NCBI GenBank assembly: GCA_016200725.1
Contig: JACQEE010000194.1
Coordinates: 1-5,975 of the forward strand
Direction of reading: 5' to 3'
Length of the DNA: 5,975 bases
From: Chloroflexota bacterium
GTDB lineage: Bacteria; Chloroflexota; Dehalococcoidia; SHYB01
Position numbers and translations under genes: made by a program. Positions 1-5,213 of this stretch are shown piece by piece (the stretch's first letter is position 1; every line of letters starts with the position of its first letter). The notes under the pieces were generated by a model. It made no database searches, had not been told where the DNA came from, and saw nothing but the letters and a program-made list of their open reading frames with translations.

Positions 1-1
1 C

Positions 2-1030
2 CACTGCGCCGACAACGACCTCGCCGTGGCCGTCGCCCAGACGGACTCGAAAGGCGACCGCTCGAAGCGCCCGTCAGAGCAGTCGCACCCTGACTACTAC
101 CTGCGCGTGGTCGAGCGGCGCAAGAACGGCATCGTCGTGCGCGGCGCGAAGATGCACACCTCCGTTTCCGTCAATAGCAACGAGTTGATCGTCCTGCCCA
201 CACGCAACTTCGACGAGGCCGACAAGGACTACGCAGTCGCCTTCGCCGTGCCGATGAACACGAAGGGCCTCAAACTGGTTACCTCAACCTACGTACAGGA
301 GCGCGACTCCGAGTTCCAATTCCCGCTCAGCGCCAAGCATCGCATGCTTGAGACAGTCACCATCTTCGACGATGTCTTCGTGCCCACCGAGCGCGTCTTC
401 CTCGATGGCGAGCATCAGTTTTCCGGCGCGCTGGCCCTCGGCTTCGTCGACTACCACCGCTTCACCGCCGTCTCCTACAAGCAGCCCCTGCTCGACCTGC
501 TCGTCGGCTCGGCGCTGCTCATGGCCGACTACAACGGCATCTCCAAGGTGGGCCACGTCCGCGACAAACTCACCTGGCTCATGGCCTACAGCGAGTCGGT
601 GAAGGGCCTGCTCAAGACCGCCGCGCGCGAGTGCATCACGATGAAGCCCGGCCTCGCCGTGCCGAACCGCCTTTACACTAACGTCGCCAAGTTCCAGTTC
701 GCGCACAACTACCACCATGCGCTTGCCCTGGTGCAGGACATCACCGGCGGCTTGCTCGTTACGATGCCCGCTGAGGAGGACTTTGCCAACCCGGAAACCG
801 GGAAGCACCTCGAGCACTACCTCGGCGGGAGACAGGGCGTCTCGGCCCTAGACCGCCTCCGCGCGATCAACATGATTTCCGACCTCACCACCTCCGAGTT
901 CGGCGGCTACCACGCCGTCCTCGCCATCCACGCTGAGGGGTCTGTCGAGGCCGAAAAGTTGGCCATATTCCGAGAGTTCGATGCCAAGGCAGTGATGGCC
1001 TACGCCAAGAAGATGTCGGGGAACGGATAA
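2..1030 (+). CDS. 4-hydroxybutyryl-CoA dehydratase / 4-hydroxyphenylacetate 3-hydroxylase family protein (5' partial)
   Basis: The reading frame is open from base 2, so the gene enters from upstream. The GTG at 26 is an internal codon, not the start. The visible 342 residues correspond, from memory, to about residue 138 to the end of the roughly 490-residue Clostridium aminobutyricum AbfD. Family signatures are NDL...TDSKGDR near the left edge, GIVVRGAK, EADKDYAV, FDDVFVPTERVF, MADYNG and DITGGLLVTMP. AbfD uses FAD and a [4Fe-4S] cluster to turn 4-hydroxybutyryl-CoA into crotonyl-CoA; other members are flavin monooxygenases or unassigned. Against AbfD, Glu257 (codon 350-352), His292 (455-457) and Lys300 (479-481) are kept, but the cluster ligand Cys299 is Tyr (476-478), and Tyr296 and Glu455 also look replaced. 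Cys99 and Cys103 would lie outside the window. Family membership is firm; the reaction is open. It is probably a soluble cytoplasmic enzyme. Confidence 0.9.
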   Translation, partial: HCADNDLAVAVAQTDSKGDRSKRPSEQSHPDYYLRVVERRKNGIVVRGAKMHTSVSVNSNELIVLPTRNFDEADKDYAVAFAVPMNTKGLKLVTSTYVQERDSEFQFPLSAKHRMLETVTIFDDVFVPTERVFLDGEHQFSGALALGFVDYHRFTAVSYKQPLLDLLVGSALLMADYNGISKVGHVRDKLTWLMAYSESVKGLLKTAARECITMKPGLAVPNRLYTNVAKFQFAHNYHHALALVQDITGGLLVTMPAEEDFANPETGKHLEHYLGGRQGVSALDRLRAINMISDLTTSEFGGYHAVLAIHAEGSVEAEKLAIFREFDAKAVMAYAKKMSGNG

Positions 1031-1037
1031 AGATCTT

Positions 1038-1065
1038 GTAGGGGCGACCGGCCGGTTGCCCCTAC
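1038..1065. repeat. 28-nt near-perfect palindrome (intergenic repeat, copy 1)
   Basis: The left half is GTAGGGGCGACCGG and the right half CCGGTTGCCCCTAC. All 14 positions pair, with a single G-T wobble. It fills the 50-nt gap between the dehydratase-like gene and the Trm112-like gene, starting 7 nt after the TAA stop. It is preceded by GATCTT, as is the second copy at 3001-3031. The RNA hairpin has no T-run after it, so it is not an ordinary intrinsic terminator. Such palindromes are, from memory, dispersed repeats in Chloroflexota-like genomes. The hairpin ends 15 nt before the next start and could affect translation or protect the upstream mRNA end. Confidence 0.8.
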
Positions 1066-1080
1066 TGCGCGAGAAGACAG

Positions 1081-1263
1081 ATGCGCAAGTCGCTGATGGA
1101 CATCCTCGTCTGCCCCGTCTGCAAAGGGCCGGTCACGCTTACAGTCACCACCGAGCAGGGCGACGAGATAGTGGCCGGCACGATCCGCTGCGGAAAGTGC
1201 ACCATCGATTACCCCATCGCGGATAGCATCCCCAACCTCATCCCGCCCGAGATGCGCGCGTGA
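1081..1263 (+). CDS. Trm112-like zinc-ribbon protein (UPF0434/YcaR type)
   Basis: This 60-residue protein begins with the family's typical LMDILVCPVCKGP and carries two zinc-binding pairs, Cys11-x2-Cys14 and Cys37-x2-Cys40. It ends with the usual DYPIADSIPNLIPPE segment. Eukaryotic and archaeal Trm112 activates several RNA and protein methyltransferases by binding them; in bacteria the role of these short homologues is largely unassigned. The length is normal and there is no signal peptide or membrane segment. The ATG at 1081 has only a weak purine-rich GAGAAG before it. The TGA stop overlaps the GTG start of the CocE-like gene (GTGA at 1260-1263), suggesting translational coupling. No methyltransferase is visible in the window. 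It could instead help maturation of a neighbouring enzyme, which is only a guess. Confidence 0.88.
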   Translation: MRKSLMDILVCPVCKGPVTLTVTTEQGDEIVAGTIRCGKCTIDYPIADSIPNLIPPEMRA

Positions 1264-3011
1264 CCATGGAAGCCATGCACGTCGAGGTGCTGCACAACGT
1301 CGAAGCGCGCATGCGCGATGGCGTGGTGCTGCGCAGCGATGTCTATCTCCCCGAGGGTGGCGGCAAGCACCACGTCCTCATCTGCCGCACGCCGTATGAC
1401 AAGACCAACATCTCGCAGTTGTACGATGCCAAGCGCATCGCTCGCCGCGGCTACGCTGTCGTCATCCAGGACGTGCGCGGCGCCTTCGCCTCCGATGGTG
1501 AGTACTACCCGTTCCTAACGTGTCGCGAGGACGGCTACGACACCGTCGAGTGGGCCGCGGCGCAGCCCTGGTCGAATGGCCGCGTGGGCATGTTCGGCGG
1601 CTCCGCGATGGGCATCACGCAGTGGCTCGCCGCGGTCGAGGCGCCGCCGCACCTCTTCGCCATTGCTCCAGCGGTCACCGCCTCCGACCTGCACGATGGC
1701 TGGATCTACCAGTCCGGCGCACTTCTGCTCGGCTTCGCGCTTTCGTGGGCCATTAACCTCTCGCGCCGCTGGCTGGAGACGCACAAAAGCGAACTGCCGC
1801 CTGAGAAATACGCGGCGTGGGACAAGGCGCTCGCCGACGCCACCGCCAACGGCTCGGCCCACTACCTCCACCTCCCGCTCACCAACCAGCCACTCCTTCG
1901 CGACCTCGCGCGCTACTACTACGAGTGGCTCGCCCACCCCAGCGAGGATGCGTATTGGAAGCGCTGGAAGATTCAGGACCTGCACGACCGCGTGAAGGTT
2001 CCCGTGTTTAATCTCGGCGGCTGGTACGACATCTTCATCGGCGGCACGATGCGCAACTACGCCGGCATGCGCGAGCGCGGTGGCGCTGCACAGTCGCGGA
2101 GCGGCACACGACTCGTCGTAGGCCCGTGGTTCCACGGCCAGGGGCCGACGACACTCCCCGAGGGGTGGATCGACGTCGTGCACGGCGCGTCGCAGCAGGA
2201 CGTGGACATGAACGGCCAGTGGCTGCGCTGGATGGACCACTGGCTCAAAGGCGAAGCGAACGGCGTCGACCGCGATGCGCCCGTGCGTGTCTATACCCTC
2301 GGCGAGAAGCGCTGGCAGGACTTCCCCTCGTGGCCGCCGCCCAACGTCGACTACCAGGCCTGGCACTTCCACAGCGGCGGTCGCGCCAACACCGCCTCGG
2401 GCGACGGCCGCCTCGACAGGATGGCTCCCGAGCAAGAGCCTCGCGACGACTACATCTACGATCCCGCCGACCCCGCGCCCACGGCGGGCGGCGGCCTCTG
2501 CTGCCAGCCCATGATGTCCTTCGGCGGCGCTTACGACCAGCGTCCGATCGAGGCGCGCAACGACGTCCTCGTCTACACCTCCGCGCCGCTGGAGCGGGAC
2601 CTCGAGGTCACCGGCCCCGTCGTCGTCAAACTCTGGGCGTCGACCTCCGCCGTCGACACCGACTTCACGGCGAAGTTGGTCGATGTCCACCCGGATGGCC
2701 TCGCGCAGAACCTCTGCGACAACATCGCGCGCGCCCGCTACCACAAATCGCCGGCGAAACCGGTGCGCCTGCGCTCCAACAGGGTCTATCCCTATACCAT
2801 CGACCTCTACGCAACGAGCAACCTCTTCAAAGCCGGCCATCGCATCCGCGTCGAGATCAGCAGCAGCAACTTCCCGCGCTTCGACCGCAACCTCAACACG
2901 GGCGGAGTCAACGCTACCGAGAGCGTTGGCGTGCGCGCACAGCAACACGTCTACCACGACCGCCTGCGCCCTTCGCATATCATCCTGCCCGTCATCCCAC
3001 GATCTTCGTAG
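1260..3011 (+). CDS. CocE/NonD family alpha/beta hydrolase (X-Pro dipeptidyl-peptidase S15 fold)
   Basis: This is a 583-residue serine hydrolase of the family containing cocaine esterase, alpha-amino-acid ester hydrolase and glutaryl-7-ACA acylase. The N-terminal catalytic domain has RTPYDK (Tyr46, the likely oxyanion-hole tyrosine), IQDVRGAFASDGEYYPF (70-84), the nucleophile elbow GMFGGSAMG with Ser115, Asp257 in LGGWYDIF, and His292 in VGPWFHG. About 130-240 is the helical cap. From about 335 a jelly-roll beta domain follows (DPADPAPTAGG, then TSAPLERDLEVTGPVVVKLWA). Lacking a signal peptide, it is probably cytoplasmic. The natural ester or amide substrate cannot be told. GTG at 1260 overlaps the previous stop; ATG at 1266 or 1275 is a plausible alternative, and no strong ribosome site decides. 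The last residues and the TAG stop lie within the second palindromic repeat. Confidence 0.92.
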   Translation: MTMEAMHVEVLHNVEARMRDGVVLRSDVYLPEGGGKHHVLICRTPYDKTNISQLYDAKRIARRGYAVVIQDVRGAFASDGEYYPFLTCREDGYDTVEWAAAQPWSNGRVGMFGGSAMGITQWLAAVEAPPHLFAIAPAVTASDLHDGWIYQSGALLLGFALSWAINLSRRWLETHKSELPPEKYAAWDKALADATANGSAHYLHLPLTNQPLLRDLARYYYEWLAHPSEDAYWKRWKIQDLHDRVKVPVFNLGGWYDIFIGGTMRNYAGMRERGGAAQSRSGTRLVVGPWFHGQGPTTLPEGWIDVVHGASQQDVDMNGQWLRWMDHWLKGEANGVDRDAPVRVYTLGEKRWQDFPSWPPPNVDYQAWHFHSGGRANTASGDGRLDRMAPEQEPRDDYIYDPADPAPTAGGGLCCQPMMSFGGAYDQRPIEARNDVLVYTSAPLERDLEVTGPVVVKLWASTSAVDTDFTAKLVDVHPDGLAQNLCDNIARARYHKSPAKPVRLRSNRVYPYTIDLYATSNLFKAGHRIRVEISSSNFPRFDRNLNTGGVNATESVGVRAQQHVYHDRLRPSHIILPVIPRSS

Positions 3012-3031
3012 CGGCGACCGCTGGTCGCCCG
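3001..3031. repeat. Degenerate palindromic repeat, copy 2
   Basis: This stretch matches copy 1 (1032-1065) base for base over GATCTT, GTAG and GGCGACCG, then continues as CTGGTCGCCC. One base is inserted before GTAG and one is deleted at the centre. GGCGACC (3013-3019) pairs perfectly with GGTCGCC (3023-3029) around a GCT loop, while the outer arm has decayed. The left flank codes for the last residues of the CocE-like protein, and its TAG is the stop codon. Confidence 0.65.
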
Positions 3032-3034
3032 TTT

Positions 3035-3091
3035 CTCCCCTCGCCCGTCTGCGGGAGAGGACACCTAATTCCTATCAGACAGGTGAGGGCT
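3035..3091. repeat. Hairpin-forming intergenic repeat, CTCCCCTCGCCCG...GGGAGAGG type
   Basis: The segment 3039-3047 pairs with 3052-3060 around a TCTG loop with one mismatch (CCTCGCCCG with CGGGAGAGG). A second partner, GGTGAGGGC at 3082-3090, can pair instead with the CCCCTCGCC arm, so two hairpins are mutually exclusive. From memory this layout, including the final GGTGAGGGCTCTT, resembles a widespread dispersed intergenic repeat, here in a shortened, decayed copy. The TCTTTT after it (3091-3096) could make it a weak terminator for the CocE-like transcript. With copy 2 of the palindrome it fills most of the 126-nt intergenic space. Confidence 0.5.
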
Positions 3092-3101
3092 CTTTTCCCT
3101 G

Positions 3102-3110
3102 TGCTATCAT
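3102..3110 (+). promoter_or_regulatory. Possible extended -10 promoter
   Basis: TGCTATCAT matches the extended -10 consensus TGnTATAAT with one mismatch. The -35 region (around GTGAGG at 3083-3088) is poor, which is tolerable for an extended -10 site. Transcription would start near 3117, about 20 nt before the TTG start at 3138. It lies in the only real gap before the four-gene operon. The call rests on the motif alone. Confidence 0.35.
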
Positions 3111-3124
3111 GGCCTGTACTCCTG

Positions 3125-3130
3125 TTGAGG
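3125..3130 (+). promoter_or_regulatory. Ribosome binding site deciding the TTG start at 3138
   Basis: TTGAGG contains the GAGG core and sits 7 nt before TTG at 3138. An in-frame TGA at 3126-3128, inside this site, rules out any start further upstream. The next in-frame ATG lies more than 40 codons in and would remove the conserved-looking N-terminus. TTG is therefore the only sensible start. Confidence 0.6.
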
Positions 3131-3137
3131 CGCTATC

Positions 3138-3893
3138 TTGCTGCTCGACTTCCAGCGCGGCGACTCCTCGCGTCCGAAGGGCCACGCCCTTGCCTACTAC
3201 CGTGACTCGTCAGGCGCTATTCACGCCACGTATCTGATCATCCCGCCCATCGCGATTGACCTCGCGAAGTACATGCCCCCGATGTTCTCGCAGCAGGTCT
3301 CGCTCGCCGATGCGCAGTCCATCGCCGCCGTCCCGCTGCCTCCCGTGCCGGAAAAGGTCGATGGCGGCATCGACTACCTCCGCAGCCTCGCCGACGCGCG
3401 CGACGACGACATGGTCTTCATGGGCACGATGAACTCGGTCGACGTGCAGAGCGTGCTCGTCCAGGTCACCGATGCTGCGCAGGAATATCTCCGCATCTAT
3501 CGCGCTTTCGTCGATACACTGCCCAAAGGCGGTCAGCCTGCACTCGAGGAGAAGTCGAGCGACACAGGCGTACAAGACGTGCTCTATAGCATGATGAGCG
3601 AGCGCGACCGCCTAGCTGAACTCGCCAAACTCGTCGGCAAACTTCGGTACGCCATCGATGGCCGCGACCAGTCGCTCTCGAAGGACACGCTGACGGAGAT
3701 GCAAGCGCTCGCGGCGCACCTGCCCGCGAAGTATCGCGTTGAGGACATCACGCGCGATGCGCAACTCATGGGCGACAAAGGCCGTCGCCTCTCCGAACTG
3801 CGCCTCAATCGGTGCTATAAAATCTGCGACGAAGACTACCGCGCCGTCGAGACGCTTGACGCCCAGATTCGCGCAGTAGAGAGCCAGCCGTAG
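3138..3893 (+). CDS. Unrecognised 251-residue soluble protein
   Basis: I do not recognise a family. The N-terminal part has a beta-rich look: LLDFQRGD, RPKGHALAYYRDSSG (12-26) and a strand IHATYLIIPPIAIDLAKYMPP (28-48, with a proline pair). A loop follows with AAVPLPPVPEK (63-73). The rest is highly charged and mostly helical: DYLRSLADARDDD, a long amphipathic stretch about 98-128, then MSERDRLAELAKLVGKLRYAIDGRD (153-177) and a helical tail to Gln250. Only two cysteines (226, 230), no signal peptide, no membrane segment and no nucleotide-binding motif are visible. Base composition matches its neighbours, so recent transfer is not indicated. The gene opens a tight operon, 2 nt before the DinB-family gene, suggesting a shared task. 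GC-skewed third positions and sensible protein composition support it as a true gene. Confidence 0.8.
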   Translation: MLLDFQRGDSSRPKGHALAYYRDSSGAIHATYLIIPPIAIDLAKYMPPMFSQQVSLADAQSIAAVPLPPVPEKVDGGIDYLRSLADARDDDMVFMGTMNSVDVQSVLVQVTDAAQEYLRIYRAFVDTLPKGGQPALEEKSSDTGVQDVLYSMMSERDRLAELAKLVGKLRYAIDGRDQSLSKDTLTEMQALAAHLPAKYRVEDITRDAQLMGDKGRRLSELRLNRCYKICDEDYRAVETLDAQIRAVESQP

Positions 3894-3895
3894 CC

Positions 3896-4438
3896 ATGGT
3901 TGCCGACCCAGCCATCGAGCCCAAACTGGTAGAGTTCGTGGCCAATTCCTTCGAGGCCGCTCATCGTTTCCTGCACATGGCTACCGATGGCCTCCCCGAC
4001 AAAGACCTGTACTACCTTCCTTCGCCCCAGACCAACTCGATCGCCTGGCTCGCCTGGCATCTCAGCCGCTGGAAGGACCGCGTCACCGCCGACCTCGTCG
4101 CCGAGCCGCAGGTGTGGGTCAACGGCGGCTGGGCGGCGCGCTTCGGCATCGCGGAGGCTCGCACAGGTTTAGGCGACTCACTCGATAACGTGGCCGGGTT
4201 TCGCCCAGCCGGAGACCTGCTCTTCGGCTACGTCGAGGCCTCGCAGGAGGCCACGCTGCGCCGCGTGCGGTCGCTCTTGCCGGGCCATCTCACCGCCCCC
4301 TTCCAGTACATGCCTGGCCGTGACCCCGTTCCCGGCTGGCGCGCGCTGGTCATCACGCTTCAGGACACGACGCAGCACACCGGCCAGATCGCCTACCTCC
4401 GCGGCCTCATCACCGGCAAGGGCTGGATGGCGGTATAA
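3896..4438 (+). CDS. DinB-family (DinB_2/DUF664-like) metal-binding protein
   Basis: This 180-residue protein shows the four-helix DinB pattern. Helix 1 runs LVEFVANSFEAAHRFL. Helix 2 carries IAWLAWHLSRWKDRV with metal ligand His55. A long helix runs about 105-127, and the last helix is LVITLQDTTQHTGQIAYLRGLI with His161. The superfamily includes mycothiol-, bacillithiol- or glutathione-dependent transferases and isomerases using a metal held by three histidines. Here the position four before His161 is Asp157 instead of the usual His, giving a His-Asp-His set if the site is intact. The thiol cofactor and substrate cannot be deduced. ATG at 3896 follows the previous stop by 2 nt. A weak AGAGAG lies 12 nt upstream, so translation is probably coupled. 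Length is typical for the family. Confidence 0.87.
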   Translation: MVADPAIEPKLVEFVANSFEAAHRFLHMATDGLPDKDLYYLPSPQTNSIAWLAWHLSRWKDRVTADLVAEPQVWVNGGWAARFGIAEARTGLGDSLDNVAGFRPAGDLLFGYVEASQEATLRRVRSLLPGHLTAPFQYMPGRDPVPGWRALVITLQDTTQHTGQIAYLRGLITGKGWMAV

Positions 4439-4443
4439 AGGAG
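4437..4443 (+). promoter_or_regulatory. Strong ribosome binding site for the enoyl-CoA hydratase gene
   Basis: AAAGGAG overlaps the TAA stop of the DinB-family gene (4436-4438) and stands 4 nt before ATG 4448. It is the best Shine-Dalgarno sequence in the window and fixes that start. The overlap suggests that ribosomes ending the upstream gene reinitiate here. Confidence 0.8.
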
Positions 4444-4447
4444 TCCC

Positions 4448-5212
4448 ATGTCCGGCACTATCCTCTACGAAGTCAAAGACCGCATCGCCTACGTCACGCT
4501 CAACCGTCCCGACCAGATGAACGCGCTCAATCGCGAGTTGCTCAAGCGCTGGGCGGAGGTCATCGAGACGTTCAATAGCGACCCCGAGCCGCTCGTCGCC
4601 ATCGTCACCGGCGCAGGCGGCCGCGCCTTCAGCGTGGGCATGGACCTCAAGGAGCGCGCCTCCCGCGACACCTCGGGCGACCCAAAGACTGCTCGCGCAC
4701 CTCGAGCCCCCAAACTGTTCGAGAAGCCGGCCATCGCCGCCATCCAGGGCTACTGCGTCGCCGGCGGCCTCGAGATCTCGCTCCAGTGCGACATCCGCAT
4801 CGCGACGCCCAACTCGCAGTTCGGACTGCCCGAGCCGCGCTGGAGCCTCACCGCTGGCTACGGCTTGCACAACCTCAACCGCATGGTGCCCCTCGGCGAG
4901 GCGCTCTACATGCAACTCACCGGCGAGCGCATCGGTGCAGAGCGTGCCTATCAGATCGGCCTCGTTCAGCAGATCGTGCCGCCCGAGCAGTTGATGCCGC
5001 GCGCCAAGCAGATCGCCGACTCCGTCCTCATGTGCGCGCCGCTCGCCGTCCGCGCCATCAAGAAGGTCGTCATGGACGCGCGCGATCGACCGCTCGAGGA
5101 GTCGTGGAAACTTGCCGCCGAACTGACGGCTGGCCTCACCTCGAGCGAGGACTTCAGAGAAGGGCCGCGCGCGTTCGCGGAGAAGCGCAAGCCGCAGTGG
5201 AAGGGGCGATAG
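4448..5212 (+). CDS. Enoyl-CoA hydratase/isomerase (crotonase) family protein
   Basis: The 254-residue protein has normal crotonase length and order: LYEVKDRIAYVTLNRPDQMNAL at the start, VTGAGGRAFSVGMDL (54-67, first oxyanion-hole loop), KPAIAAIQGYCVAGGLEISLQCDIRIA (93-119, second loop and acid), FGLPEPRWSLTAG (125-137) and a C-terminal FREGPRAFAEKRKPQWKGR. The two acids of true hydratases, Glu144 and Glu164 of the rat enzyme, correspond to Glu109 (GGLEI) and Glu129 (LPEP). Hydration of trans-2-enoyl-CoA is therefore the most likely reaction. The segment after Glu129 differs from the usual GTIPGAGGTQRL, so chain or ring preference cannot be read. It could act in beta-oxidation or hydrate crotonyl-CoA made by a dehydratase. 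It sits in a four-gene operon, 9 nt after the DinB-family gene. Confidence 0.94.
   Translation: MSGTILYEVKDRIAYVTLNRPDQMNALNRELLKRWAEVIETFNSDPEPLVAIVTGAGGRAFSVGMDLKERASRDTSGDPKTARAPRAPKLFEKPAIAAIQGYCVAGGLEISLQCDIRIATPNSQFGLPEPRWSLTAGYGLHNLNRMVPLGEALYMQLTGERIGAERAYQIGLVQQIVPPEQLMPRAKQIADSVLMCAPLAVRAIKKVVMDARDRPLEESWKLAAELTAGLTSSEDFREGPRAFAEKRKPQWKGR
5201..5206 (+). promoter_or_regulatory. Ribosome binding site supporting the TTG start at 5214
   Basis: AAGGGG, inside the last codons of the hydratase gene, stands 7 nt before TTG 5214. The start is 1 nt after the TAG stop (5210-5212). The protein then begins MPLIAITSSPEE, the usual first strand of this family, so the TTG is well supported. Confidence 0.6.
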
Positions 5213-5213
5213 A

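Noticed and set aside
26..28. GTG at 26 as the true start of the first gene.
   Set aside because: The frame is open to base 2 and the preceding residues ADNDLAV fit the family's conserved NDL segment, so the gene continues upstream of the window.
1038..1065. The palindrome as an intrinsic terminator of the first gene.
   Set aside because: The strong stem is followed by CTGCGCGAGAAG, not a T-run, and a related copy occurs elsewhere, so a dispersed repeat fits better.
1515..2978. A 487-codon open frame on the minus strand opposite the CocE-like gene.
   Set aside because: It mirrors a gene with an intact catalytic triad. Its product is a low-complexity mix rich in Val, Ala, Arg, Glu and Asp with no family motif, as expected from antisense frames of GC-rich genes.
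1031..3137. A mobile element bounded by the two palindrome copies and carrying the Trm112 and CocE-like genes.
   Set aside because: No transposase is present, the copies differ considerably, and composition of the enclosed genes matches the surroundings. Independent dispersed repeats are simpler.
2126..3205. A 359-codon + strand frame overlapping the second half of the CocE-like gene.
   Set aside because: The translation is arginine- and proline-rich shadow sequence. It crosses the intergenic repeats and enters the next gene out of frame.
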